Assembly: GCA_949538735.1 (NCBI GenBank)
Contig: CATGLK010000013.1
Coordinates: forward strand, 1 to 60,361
DNA from: an uncultured Clostridia bacterium
Lineage (GTDB): Bacteria; Bacillota; Clostridia; TANB77; CAG-508
DNA length: 60,361 bases
Direction: 5' to 3'
The notes beneath the pieces are model-generated. The model saw only the letters and a program-made list of their open reading frames with translations. It searched no databases and had not been told where the DNA came from. Of this stretch, positions 26,042 through 34,962 are shown piece by piece (the stretch's first letter is position 1; the number at the start of each line of letters is the position of its first letter). A program made the position numbers and the translations under genes.

Positions 26042-27052
26042 TTATTCAAAATAATCTAACTTCATTGCTCTTTTTACTTTTTTCATAGTTTCTCTTGCCA
26101 CTTTTTGAGCTTTTGCTGTTCCTTCAATTAGAATTTTATCAACTTCTTCTGGATGAGCTTCATAATACGCTCTTTTTTCTCTAATTGGTCTCAATTCTTC
26201 AATAATATTTTTCGCTAATTGCTTTTTGCAAGCCACACATCCACGTTTCCCAGCTTTGCATTCTTCGCATACCATTTTTACTTCTTCATCTGTGCTAAAT
26301 AATTTGTGATAATATGCAACCATACATATATCAGGATTTCCTAAATCGTCTTTTTTTATTCTGTTTGGGTCTGTTACTGCACTCATTACTTTTTTAGTGA
26401 TTTCTTCTTCGCTATCTGATAGGTATATCGCATTTCCAAGTGATTTTCCCATTTTTTCGTTTCCGTCTAGCCCTTTTATTCTTTTTCCGCTTGATAATAC
26501 TGCTTCTGGCTCTACTAATACTTCTCCATATATGCTGTTGAACTTTCTTACTATTTCACGACATTGCTCTATTAATGGCAATTGGTCCTCTCCTACTGGT
26601 ATTAATTCGCCTTCAAAGGCTGTTATATCTGCTGCTTGGCTTACTGGATATCCTAAAAATCCATATGTAACACTTTCTCCAAATAGCTCTTTCTTTTGTG
26701 CTATTTCTGTTTTTACTGTTGGATTTCTTTGTAATCTTGCTATTGTTACTAGGTTTGAATAAAATACTGTTAATTCTGCCACTTCTGGTATCATTGATTG
26801 TATGTATATTGTTGTTTTTTTAGGGTCTATTCCAACTGATAAATAGTCTATTGCTACTTCTCTGACGTTTTTTCTTACTTTTTCTGGATTATTGAAATTG
26901 TCTGTTAAAGCTTGAACATCAGCTATTAATATATATGGGTCATATTCTTCATTTTCTTGCATTTCTAATCTTTTTTTAAGTGAACCAAAATAGTGGCCTA
27001 TGTGTAATCTTCCTGTTGGTCTGTCCCCTGTTATTATTCTTTTTTTACCCAT
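26042..27052 (-). CDS. trpS: Tryptophanyl-tRNA synthetase
   Basis: TrpRS charges tRNA-Trp. The 336-residue class I enzyme carries the HIGH motif in RPTGRLHIGHYFGSL (about residues 11-25) and the second signature KMGKSLGNAIYLS (KMSKS). It also has ADVQALTDN and GFLGYPVSQAADI, typical of bacterial TrpRS. A Cys-rich CEECKAGKRGCVACKK segment near residue 262 occurs in one TrpRS branch and may bind metal. It has its own promoter 30 bases upstream; no T-box leader is present. obgE follows after the repeat pair. Confidence 0.96.
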   Translation of the reverse strand: MGKKRIITGDRPTGRLHIGHYFGSLKKRLEMQENEEYDPYILIADVQALTDNFNNPEKVRKNVREVAIDYLSVGIDPKKTTIYIQSMIPEVAELTVFYSNLVTIARLQRNPTVKTEIAQKKELFGESVTYGFLGYPVSQAADITAFEGELIPVGEDQLPLIEQCREIVRKFNSIYGEVLVEPEAVLSSGKRIKGLDGNEKMGKSLGNAIYLSDSEEEITKKVMSAVTDPNRIKKDDLGNPDICMVAYYHKLFSTDEEVKMVCEECKAGKRGCVACKKQLAKNIIEELRPIREKRAYYEAHPEEVDKILIEGTAKAQKVARETMKKVKRAMKLDYFE

Positions 27053-27082
27053 AACTTTTCTCTCCTTTTCATTACTTTGCTT

Positions 27083-27111
27083 ATTATACTATATTTTATG
27101 AGATTTTACAA
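27083..27111 (-). promoter_or_regulatory. Promoter of trpS
   Basis: TTGTAA (27106-27111), a 17-base spacer and consensus TATAAT (27083-27088). The short leader leaves no room for a T-box. Confidence 0.65.
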
Positions 27112-27129
27112 GGTTTGTATCATATAATC

Positions 27130-27203
27130 AAATTTTTGCCACTGGGGACGGACCTTTTTGGCAATAAATTGCCAAAAAGGTCCGTCCCCAGTGGCAAAAA
27201 TTT
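27130..27203. repeat. Perfect 36-bp inverted repeat (REP-like, GCCACTGGGGACGG family)
   Basis: The 74-base element is a perfect palindrome: 36-base arms starting AAATTTTTGCCACTGGGGAC around a two-base centre. It is the complete form of units seen at 2203, 5169 and 33293. Perfect arms suggest recent insertion or strong selection for the fold. Confidence 0.92.
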
Positions 27204-27215
27204 CGTCCCAGTACC

Positions 27216-27244
27216 AAAAAAAGAGACTATATTCTAGTCTCTTT
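27216..27244 (-). terminator. Terminator overlapping the amylase stop codon
   Basis: AGAGACTA/TAGTCTCT stem with a short loop followed on the minus strand by TTTTTTT; the stop codon TAG (27227-27229) lies in its stem region. Confidence 0.75.
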
Positions 27245-29113
27245 CGCATTACTTTTCAGGATTGCAATTCCGCCGTATGGTAACAAATAGTTGGTCGTTC
27301 CGTTTAGTGCGAATACTTCATTCCCATTTTTTAATTCATCTGGTACTGTTATATTTCTTGTGCTTTCCCCCCGATTGAGTGCAACATACAAAGAGTTTTC
27401 TTTATTTTCTCTTTTGAAAATAAACAGGTCAGAATCCTTATATAATACTTCCGGATTGCAATTTTCTGATGCAAATTTCTTTCTAAAATTCCCAATTTCT
27501 CGATAGAACGAAAGCAGGTCTTGGTCTTCTTGTCCCCAATTATAACATTTTCTGTTAAATGGGTCTTTCCAACCATAAAGTCCAGATTCTGTTCCATAAT
27601 ATACGCATGGGTTTCCGATATAAAAGTATTGAAGCATTGTGCCTACTTTTAGTAAGCTTTTGGCATATTGATATTCTTCATAACTTAGGATTTCGTTTTC
27701 GTTTTCGAAGTTTCTAAATCCGTCTGTATCGAAGTAATCATATCCTTTATGCCAAGGTGATGGTTGTTCATCTACCTTCCAGATATCCATAACGCCTGTT
27801 CTCATATATTGCTTTTTGGCAAATATGGTCATAGCTCTTATGGTATCGTGTGTGCTTAGTGAGAATAGTAAGCAGTCCACTGTTTCTTGCGGATAGTTTT
27901 CTACTATTTGTCGCATTTTTGCTTCTAAGTAGTCACTTTCTCCATATACCAAAAATTTCAGTGCTGCATTTGTTAATGGATAGCATGTTGGTGAGTCTAT
28001 GCCTTTTCCAAAAACTTCTAAGTATGGGTCATCCCAATATTCTCCTACAATAAACATCGCTTTTTCTTTGTTAGCTCTGTTTCTAATTCCTTCTGCGAAG
28101 AATAATGGCTGGGCTTCTGATAAGTCCATTCTAAATCCGTCTACATATTTAGATAGTTTGGCAATTACACCATTTTCTCCATAAATGTAGTCTTGGAGAC
28201 CTTTACTCCTGAAGTTATATATTGGCATATCTAAAAAACCATACCAACATTTTGCATTACCATTTTCATCCCACAAGAACCAGTCTCTATAAACAGAATT
28301 TGGATTGTGTAAAGCTTCCTGATAAATAGGGTTATCACTACAACAATGATTGCATGCAATATCCAAAATCAATTTCATTCCCCTGCTATTAGCTTTTTGA
28401 TGTAGTCTGTCCAAGTCTTCGAACGTTCCTACTTCTGGGTCAATTTCCATATGATTTGTTGCTGCATACCGTTCATATCTAAGGGCACTTAAATTGATTG
28501 GTGATAAATAGATTATTCCTACTCCTAAGCTTTCTAAATAGTCTAGCTTTTCTTCAATTCCTTTAAGGTTTCCACCAAAAAAGTCATTGTTGTGGAAATG
28601 TCCATTTTCATCTCTTTGCCAATTAACTGGCGCTCCCCAAATACGATATTTCCGCCCTGGCTGTTGTTCTACAACATAATTTGGACTTTTGTGAAATCTG
28701 TCTACAAAAATTTGATAGACTAATTTTCCTTTTGCCCATCCAGGTACGGTGTAATCATTGTGAATTAGAATTCGCCAATATGGTGATTCTCCTTCTGTGA
28801 TAAACGCTTCGTTGCTTTCCCTACTTATTTTGATTGCTTTTTCTTTTCCGTCGATTTTTACAAGAAAAAAGAAGAAGTATTCCCCGAGCTTATTAAATTG
28901 TACTTTTGTACAATATTCTACGTTTTTTTCTTCTTCTTTGGTTCTTTGTAATTCTTTTATTATTGACGGATTTTCTCCATGTCTGTTAAATAGTACTTTG
29001 CAGGTTTCAATATTGCCTACTTCTTTGCACAATTTTACTTTTATTTCAAAATTTTTCCCTAGCGCAATTTTCCGATTCTCAGGTACACATCTTACAGTTA
29101 CATTGTTTTTCAT
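27227..29113 (-). CDS. Intracellular glycoside hydrolase family 13 (alpha-amylase/neopullulanase-like)
   Basis: GH13 enzymes cleave alpha-glucosidic bonds of starch, glycogen or maltodextrins. The 628-residue protein has an N-terminal beta domain (1-115), the (beta/alpha)8 barrel and a C-terminal beta domain. The four conserved regions are visible: LILDIACNH, DGFRMDLSEA (nucleophile Asp), FIVGEYWDDP (acid/base Glu) and FSLSTHDTIR (third Asp). There is no signal peptide, so it acts in the cytoplasm, as neopullulanase- or maltodextrin-type enzymes do. GGGAGGG lies before the ATG. It is monocistronic, with a terminator at the stop codon. Exact specificity cannot be set. Confidence 0.93.
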   Translation of the reverse strand: MKNNVTVRCVPENRKIALGKNFEIKVKLCKEVGNIETCKVLFNRHGENPSIIKELQRTKEEEKNVEYCTKVQFNKLGEYFFFFLVKIDGKEKAIKISRESNEAFITEGESPYWRILIHNDYTVPGWAKGKLVYQIFVDRFHKSPNYVVEQQPGRKYRIWGAPVNWQRDENGHFHNNDFFGGNLKGIEEKLDYLESLGVGIIYLSPINLSALRYERYAATNHMEIDPEVGTFEDLDRLHQKANSRGMKLILDIACNHCCSDNPIYQEALHNPNSVYRDWFLWDENGNAKCWYGFLDMPIYNFRSKGLQDYIYGENGVIAKLSKYVDGFRMDLSEAQPLFFAEGIRNRANKEKAMFIVGEYWDDPYLEVFGKGIDSPTCYPLTNAALKFLVYGESDYLEAKMRQIVENYPQETVDCLLFSLSTHDTIRAMTIFAKKQYMRTGVMDIWKVDEQPSPWHKGYDYFDTDGFRNFENENEILSYEEYQYAKSLLKVGTMLQYFYIGNPCVYYGTESGLYGWKDPFNRKCYNWGQEDQDLLSFYREIGNFRKKFASENCNPEVLYKDSDLFIFKRENKENSLYVALNRGESTRNITVPDELKNGNEVFALNGTTNYLLPYGGIAILKSNAKETRI

Positions 29114-29204
29114 GCTTTTACCCTCCCTTTATTTTAAAGTCGGATTTTGTCACTATTTGTTACAATTTCACTTTACTATATTTAGATACTTTTGTCAATA
29201 GATT

Positions 29205-30618
29205 TTAAAAATGTTTTCCTTTTCTACGTTTTTTATTTTTTGGCATTTCATCTTCATATTCTTCTACATATGATTTTCCAAATACTTCGTCTAATTTTGG
29301 TTTATCATTAACAGGTTGCATATCTTCTTTGATACCGTCATCTGTGTTTACTTCATTATGTTCAAAATAATCATTCTCATATTGTTCTTCGTCATATTCT
29401 ACGCCAAATTCATTTTCGAATTTTCTTCTTCTTTTAATTAGTATACAAGATACTACAATTATAACTATTACAGCAATTGCACCTGTTGCTACTGCTACAA
29501 TTAGCCACTCAGTTTCTTCATTCTTCTTATCATTATTTTGCTCTTTTTCTTCTTGCATTGCCATTACTTTTTTTACAGTTATTTTATATTCTACTTTTTC
29601 TTCTGTTTCTTCGTCTGTGACTGTTATTGTAATTACATTCTCGCCTTCTTTTAGGTCTTCATTTCCTGTTATTTCTATTTTTGCGTTTTCTCTGTTTGCA
29701 ATTGCTTTTAAAGGAATTTCAGTTAAATCTTCTTTTAATTCTATTGTATATTCATATATGTCTGTTTTAAATTCTGGGTTTAAGTATATTTCATATTCTT
29801 CATCTATTGCTATTGATAACAATCCTAATTCTTCTTGTTCTGGATTTTCTGTTCCTGTTTGTTCATCGTTTTCACCTTCTTGGTTACCTTCATCGATTAC
29901 ATTTGGTGTTACTTCGTCATCTTTTCCTGCTTGCCTTGCTACATATATTGTGTATGTATTTGTTGTTTTACCATCTGGTGCTGTTACTGTTACTTTTATT
30001 GGATTTGTTCCCACTTGTAAGTTATTGTATGGCCCACTTACAGAGTATTTTGCTCCTGGTGCTTGCACTTTTGCATATACTTGTACTGATGTTACGTTGT
30101 TTGGTACTGTTACATTGTATTTTGTTGTTCCTGCTTTAAACCCTGTAAAGTCGTTTGGTGTTATTCCTAAGTTTGATAGTTTTGCATTGCTTGATGCTGT
30201 ATTATTTGAAGAACTTCCACTGTTATTGCTAGAACTTCCGGTACTCCCTGAGCTTCCACTATTAAAACTTACTGTTTTTGCACTTAAATTCACCTTTTCT
30301 CCACTTTGTGTAGAAAGTGGATTTTGTGGTGTAATTGTAACTGTTGTTCCATTTCCGATTAGCTGTTACATTTACAATTCCTGATGAATTTTCTAGCCAT
30401 AATTTATCTGCTGATATTTTTCCATTTGTACAACTTATATTAAATCTTCCCGTGCAAGGTGTTGATACCGTAATTGTAGCTGTTTCTCCTGCTTTCAGTG
30501 TACTTTTTGATGCTGATACTGAAAATGAATTTGCTTCTGCCAATTTTGGTATTAATATTATAGCTATCGCCAAAAACATTGCTATTATAAATTTATTAAA
30601 AAAACTTTTTTTCATCAT
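29205..30618 (-). pseudogene. Membrane-anchored cadherin-like/Ig-like surface protein, split by a frameshift
   Basis: Two frames together make one surface protein of about 470 residues. The first (30618 downward) has a signal peptide (FIIAMFLAIAIILIPKLAEA) and an Ig-like beta domain (STLKAGETATITVS) up to GIVNVTAN, then drifts into nonsense ending at 30262. The second frame continues that domain (NGTTVTITPQNPLSTQSGEK), then a Gly/Ser/Asn linker, two cadherin-like beta-sandwich repeats, an acidic linker, a membrane helix (VAVATGAIAVIVIIVVSCIL) and a charged cytoplasmic tail. The switch must lie between 30262 and 30365, best at about 30352-30362, and needs one base. It is real decay, a sequencing error, or phase variation. 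It lies 12 bases after a dockerin-bearing glucosaminidase gene. Confidence 0.8.
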
Positions 30619-30630
30619 TTTCTCCTAATC

Positions 30631-32145
30631 TTATTTCATTATTTCATTCTTTATTAACATATAGTCACTTGCTGTTATTTGTCCATCTCCATCATAATCT
30701 GCTCTATTCTTTTGTTCTTCCGTTAAAAAGCTAAATTCCATTATATGATTTTTTATTAATACATAGTCACTCGCTGTTATTTGTCCATCTCCATCAGCAT
30801 CTCCTTTTACAATATTTGGAGCTGGTGGGTTAGGCTGTGTTTGCTCTCCCCCTGGTTGATTTGGTACTTGATAAATATCTGTTTTTGTGTTAACAGGTGT
30901 CAAATAATCATTTGTAACATAGCCTTCTCTACCATTTACTCTAACCTTAGACCAACCGCTATTATTTTCATTGTAATTTAACATCAATACTGGTGTATTT
31001 CTTTTTAAATATTCTATTGTTGTGGCTGATGAGCTATACCCATTTCTTATTGCAACACTATAATAATTAGAACTTATAAAATATAGTGTTCCATCATTTG
31101 TCGTCAAACTGCTTGGTAGTTTTACATATGTAGGCATATTTTTGTATACTGGAATTACAAAAGTCAATTCATTATTTAACCAACCATTGTTTAAGTACTC
31201 GTCAAATAACATTTTTGCTTGATTTGTTGGGTCTTGAATATTTGTCATATATTGATGCCAATATAACCCTGTTGAGTTATCTGCTACTACATCAAATTTG
31301 AATGTATATTTTGTATTTTGTCCTACTTTTACATATGAATTTGCTATTAATTTTGCTCCTTCTATTAGTGCTGTTCTTGGTGAGTTCCATCCAGCTCTTG
31401 ATGCATATGCTAGTCCCCTTTGTATATTTCCTTCTCCGTCTGATGCTCCATAGTTGAAGAAATTGTATGTATTTGGATATGTTGCATCTCTACCATTTAT
31501 CATACTTGGCAATTCTTTTCCCTTGCCTAACTCTTGAAATATTTTTACCGTTATGCTTAATGCGTTTTCTCCTGATGCCTGTGCTGCATCATATATCATT
31601 TGTGCATATGATACTCCATTTACACTTCCTGCTAGGTATGTTCCTTGTACTGCATTTTGTATCTGTTCAATTGGTATTACTGTTTGATTTGATAGGTCTA
31701 AAAATTGGAATATTGTTGTTTCTGTTAAGAAGTTTCTAGGGTCTAAATAATAATTTACTATTCTTCTTGATGCACAATAATATCCTTTATCTCCTTGGCT
31801 ACCACAAGGACATAGCCATGCTCCATTGCTTTCGTGAATTGTATTTCTTAGGCATTTATTTTCATTATTCGCACTTGTTAAGTCATTCCAATCTATGTCT
31901 GTATAAAATGGCTTGAATTTCCAATTTGTATGTCCTGTGTCTTCTATTAATTTGTTTAACATTATTTTATAGCTTTCTGGAAATGCATCTATTCCATTAT
32001 TGTTGTTGCTGTTTGCATTTATTGTTACTTGATTGTATGTCGATGCTTGTACTTTATTTGGTATTAAAAAGACTATTAGATTAAATATTGTTATTGATAT
32101 TAATGTTATTATGATTGCGTTTTTTAAGAATATTTTTTCTTTCAT
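30631..32145 (-). CDS. Secreted glucosaminidase with SH3-like and dockerin-like domains
   Basis: The 504-residue protein has a signal peptide (residues 1-35, ending VQA). A peptidoglycan N-acetylglucosaminidase-like region follows (about 50-330: YKIMLNKLIEDTG, YYLDPRNFL, ITVKIFQELGKGKE with a likely catalytic Glu). An SH3-like wall-binding domain comes next (about 350-420, WSKVRVNGREGYVTNDYL). The end holds two Ca-binding repeats DADGDGQITASDYVLIKN and DYDGDGQITASDYMLIKN, the two halves of a type I dockerin. The glucosaminidase part resembles the C-terminus of the protein at 40162-43587. Dockerins bind cohesin domains; no clear cohesin is seen here, though an adjacent anchored Ig-like protein follows 12 bases downstream. 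AGGAGG ribosome binding site and own promoter. Confidence 0.85.
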   Translation of the reverse strand: MKEKIFLKNAIIITLISITIFNLIVFLIPNKVQASTYNQVTINANSNNNNGIDAFPESYKIMLNKLIEDTGHTNWKFKPFYTDIDWNDLTSANNENKCLRNTIHESNGAWLCPCGSQGDKGYYCASRRIVNYYLDPRNFLTETTIFQFLDLSNQTVIPIEQIQNAVQGTYLAGSVNGVSYAQMIYDAAQASGENALSITVKIFQELGKGKELPSMINGRDATYPNTYNFFNYGASDGEGNIQRGLAYASRAGWNSPRTALIEGAKLIANSYVKVGQNTKYTFKFDVVADNSTGLYWHQYMTNIQDPTNQAKMLFDEYLNNGWLNNELTFVIPVYKNMPTYVKLPSSLTTNDGTLYFISSNYYSVAIRNGYSSSATTIEYLKRNTPVLMLNYNENNSGWSKVRVNGREGYVTNDYLTPVNTKTDIYQVPNQPGGEQTQPNPPAPNIVKGDADGDGQITASDYVLIKNHIMEFSFLTEEQKNRADYDGDGQITASDYMLIKNEIMK

Positions 32146-32201
32146 CTTTTGCCTCCTAATTTATTTCTTTTGTTACATAATTCGTCTTATTTTACAATTT
32201 T

Positions 32202-32230
32202 AGTATATCATTACAAGTCGAAATTGGCAA
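32202..32230 (-). promoter_or_regulatory. Promoter of the dockerin glucosaminidase gene
   Basis: TTGCCA (32225-32230), a 17-base spacer and TATACT (32202-32207). Just upstream, TGTAATAT and ATATTACA form an 8-bp inverted repeat (32244-32269, 10-base spacer) that could be an operator serving this divergent region. No convincing promoter was found for the plus-strand gene at 32364. Confidence 0.6.
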
Positions 32231-32363
32231 CATTTATCTCATTTGTAATATAATTGTAATAATATTACACTATTATGTAATTTTTAATATACTTCTTCCC
32301 CATTTTATATCTTTGTGATATTATTTTAGTATGTTATTAATTTAATAGAAAGGAGGTGTAACT

Positions 32364-33281
32364 ATGGAAGAAAAGAAACATGTAACAATAAGTTTAGGCA
32401 CAGCTATATGTATGGTTATAATCTTTTTATTAGTAATAGCTCTTATTCTTTTAGGTATATATACTTATGCTCTAAAAAATACTAATACACAAAAAAGCAA
32501 TATATCTAGCAATACTGATGTTGCTGATGCTTCACAATCTGCTACTGTTGATACTTCTAAGGATGAAGTTACAAAGCCTGTTGAAAATGTTGGAACAGAA
32601 TTGAATATTAATGATAGTATTGTTAAGACTTTAACTGATAAGATAGATTTTAATACAAATGCTAGAGCTAGTATTTATAAAGTTGGAAGTTTTAATTCAA
32701 CTACTATTCCTAATGATTTAATGTTAAAATTAGGTTGGGATAGTATTGAAAATAAACCACAAATAACTGGTAATAATCCGCTTCCTAACGAAACAATAAC
32801 CAAAAACTCAATGAGCCAAAGTATTGCAAATATTTTGGGTTCTACTGTAACTTATACTGATGCTTCTTTTACAGTTGTTGATGTTGAAACTTTTCATGGA
32901 TATCGTGGAATGTTTGGTTCTACTGTAAATTATTCTAATAATGCATATTCAATAGAACTTTTCCAAGGTGGTGGCGGTGGACCTACCCCTTTTATTCATG
33001 AACAAGTTACTAAATCTTTGAAATATAATAATAAAATAGAAATTTATGTTAAAACTGCTTTTATAGATACTAAATATGTTGAAAGTTTAGATGATTTTGA
33101 ATTTATCCTTTACAAAGATTTTAATTTTGCTACAAATACTTTTAATAATCAATTGTCAAAAATTGCTGCAACTCAAAAAATGCCAGAATTATCAAGTGAT
33201 TTTAATACATATGTATACACATTTGATTTAGATAGTTCTAATGGAAACTACTATTTAAGTGGATTTAATATGGCAAAATAA
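32364..33281 (+). CDS. Unrecognised protein with one N-terminal membrane helix
   Basis: The 305-residue protein has a single N-terminal helix (GTAICMVIIFLLVIALILLGIY) with no clear cleavage site, then a Ser/Asp/Thr-rich linker and an extracytoplasmic domain of about 220 residues. The domain contains GGGGGPTPFIHEQV and several beta-type strands. No family is recognised. It is one of only three plus-strand genes in the window, alone between a divergent glucosaminidase gene and the convergent rhamnose operon. AAGGAGGTG five bases before the ATG supports the start. Its location suggests a cell-envelope role only by association. Confidence 0.75.
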   Translation: MEEKKHVTISLGTAICMVIIFLLVIALILLGIYTYALKNTNTQKSNISSNTDVADASQSATVDTSKDEVTKPVENVGTELNINDSIVKTLTDKIDFNTNARASIYKVGSFNSTTIPNDLMLKLGWDSIENKPQITGNNPLPNETITKNSMSQSIANILGSTVTYTDASFTVVDVETFHGYRGMFGSTVNYSNNAYSIELFQGGGGGPTPFIHEQVTKSLKYNNKIEIYVKTAFIDTKYVESLDDFEFILYKDFNFATNTFNNQLSKIAATQKMPELSSDFNTYVYTFDLDSSNGNYYLSGFNMAK

Positions 33282-33292
33282 ATATTTTTTAT

Positions 33293-33346
33293 AAGGTCTG
33301 TCCCCAATGGCAAAAAATTGCCAAAAAGGTCCGTCCCTGTTGGCAA
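33293..33346. repeat. REP-like element (GGCAAAAAATTGCC centre)
   Basis: AAGGTCTGTCCCCAATGGCA, a short palindromic centre, then GGTCCGTCCCTGTTGGCA. A degenerate member of the family at 27130, placed just past the stop of the gene at 32364. Confidence 0.82.
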
Positions 33347-33351
33347 AATAG

Positions 33352-33373
33352 AAAAAGCGCCTAAGCGCTTTTT
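33352..33373. terminator. Bidirectional terminator between the plus-strand gene and rfbB
   Basis: AAAAAGCGC and GCGCTTTTT form a perfect stem with a CTAA loop, ending in T-runs on both strands. Confidence 0.85.
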
Positions 33374-33374
33374 C

Positions 33375-34343
33375 TTAATTTAACCATTCTGGATTTTCTA
33401 AATACCAGTCAATTGTTTTAACAATTCCATCTTCAAACTTTGTTTTTGGAAGCCATCCTAATTCTTTGCTAATTTTAGTTGGGTCAATAGCATATCTATA
33501 ATCATGACCTTTTCTATCTTCTACATGTTCAATTAAATCTTCTGATTTTCCTAATCTTTGTAGAATTAGTTTTACTATTTCAATATTTCTTTTTTCATTA
33601 TGTCCACCAATACAATATCTTTCTCCTGAAACTCCATTGTGGAATACTAAGTCAATTGCTTCGCAGTGGTCTTCCACATATAACCAATCTCTAATATTTA
33701 ATCCTTCTCCATATACTGGTAGTTTTTGGTCTTTTAAAGCTAGTTTAATCATATGTGGTATTAATTTTTCGTTGTGTTGGTATGGTCCATAGTTGTTTGA
33801 ACAGTTTGTTACATTTACATTCATTTTATATGTTTCTTTATATGCAAGTGCAATTAAGTCTGAACTTGCTTTTGATGATGAATATGGGCTACTTGGTTTT
33901 ATTGGTGATTTTTCTGTAAAATATCCTTCTTCTTTTAATGAACCAAATACTTCATCTGTTGATATGTGTACAAATTTGTTTGGACTTCCTTCTCCCCATA
34001 TTTGTTTTGCTGCTTCTAATAGTGTATGTGTTCCTATTACGTTTGTTTGTGTAAATACAAATGGATTTTTTATGCTGTTATCAACGTGTGATTCTGCTGC
34101 AAAGTGAATTACTCCATTAATGTCATATTTTTTGAATAGGTCTAATACGAATTCAAAGTCGCATATGTCTCCTTGTACAAATGTTATTTTATCCATTACT
34201 TTTTTTAGGTTGTCCATATTTCCTGCATATGTTAATTTGTCTAATACAACTACATTGTAGTCTGGATGTTTGTTTACAAAGTATTCTGCAAAGTTTGCTC
34301 CTATGAAACCTGCTGCTCCTGTTACTAATACATTTTTACTCAT
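33375..34343 (-). CDS. rfbB: dTDP-glucose 4,6-dehydratase
   Basis: RfbB carries out the second step of dTDP-L-rhamnose synthesis, dTDP-glucose to dTDP-4-keto-6-deoxyglucose. The 322-residue short-chain dehydrogenase has VTGAAGFIGANF (NAD-binding GxxGxxG), HFAAESHVDNSI, STDEVFG, the SPYSSSKAS motif with catalytic Tyr and Lys, and NNYGPYQ. It is the last gene of the rfbDACB operon, 16 bases after rfbC. A bidirectional terminator follows. Confidence 0.97.
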   Translation of the reverse strand: MSKNVLVTGAAGFIGANFAEYFVNKHPDYNVVVLDKLTYAGNMDNLKKVMDKITFVQGDICDFEFVLDLFKKYDINGVIHFAAESHVDNSIKNPFVFTQTNVIGTHTLLEAAKQIWGEGSPNKFVHISTDEVFGSLKEEGYFTEKSPIKPSSPYSSSKASSDLIALAYKETYKMNVNVTNCSNNYGPYQHNEKLIPHMIKLALKDQKLPVYGEGLNIRDWLYVEDHCEAIDLVFHNGVSGERYCIGGHNEKRNIEIVKLILQRLGKSEDLIEHVEDRKGHDYRYAIDPTKISKELGWLPKTKFEDGIVKTIDWYLENPEWLN

Positions 34344-34359
34344 TTTTACTTTTCCTTCC

Positions 34360-34941
34360 TTATTTTAAATTTTCGAATAAATTTGTTTTTCTTAATTCTG
34401 CAAGTGTTGGCCACTTAGCATCTTTTTCAGATGTCAATAAGTCTTCAATTTTCATATCTCCCATAGGCCACTCAATTGCAACATCTTTATCATTCCAAGC
34501 AAGTCCACCTTCTGCCTCATGATTATAAATATCATCACATTTATAAGTAAATTCTGCTTCATCTGATAATACTAAAAATCCGTGTGCAAACCCTCTTGGT
34601 ATCATAAACATTTTCTTGTTTTCTTCTGAAAGTATAACACCTTCCCATTTTCCATATGTTTCACTTCCTGGTCTTAGGTCTACTGCTACGTCGAAAACTT
34701 CACCTTTTATTACTCTTACTAGTTTTGCTTGAGTATTTTCTTTTTGAAAGTGTAGTCCTCTTAATACTCCTTTTTTAGATTTTGATTGATTATCTTGTAC
34801 AAATTCATAGTTTAGTCCTAGTTCTTCAAAATCTGGCTTGCTGTATGTTTCCATGAAATATCCTCTGTTGTCTCCAAATACTGTTGGCTCTATTATACAT
34901 ACTCCTTCAATTGATGTATCTATTCTTTTAAATTTTCCCAT
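34360..34941 (-). CDS. rfbC: dTDP-4-dehydrorhamnose 3,5-epimerase
   Basis: RfbC epimerises C3 and C5 of dTDP-4-keto-6-deoxyglucose. The 193-residue cupin-type protein shows DNRGYFMETYS, QDNQSKSKKGVLRGLHFQ with the catalytic His, VRVIKGEVFDVAVDLR and PRGFAHGFLVLSD. Length is typical. It lies between rfbA (21 bases) and rfbB (16 bases). Confidence 0.97.
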   Translation of the reverse strand: MGKFKRIDTSIEGVCIIEPTVFGDNRGYFMETYSKPDFEELGLNYEFVQDNQSKSKKGVLRGLHFQKENTQAKLVRVIKGEVFDVAVDLRPGSETYGKWEGVILSEENKKMFMIPRGFAHGFLVLSDEAEFTYKCDDIYNHEAEGGLAWNDKDVAIEWPMGDMKIEDLLTSEKDAKWPTLAELRKTNLFENLK

Positions 34942-34962
34942 TTTTATCTCCCTTTCTAAAAT

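Noticed and set aside
27053..27130. T-box leader before trpS, and likewise before alaS
   Set aside because: The distance from promoter to start is about 30 bases for trpS, and no T-box core or antiterminator is visible before either gene.
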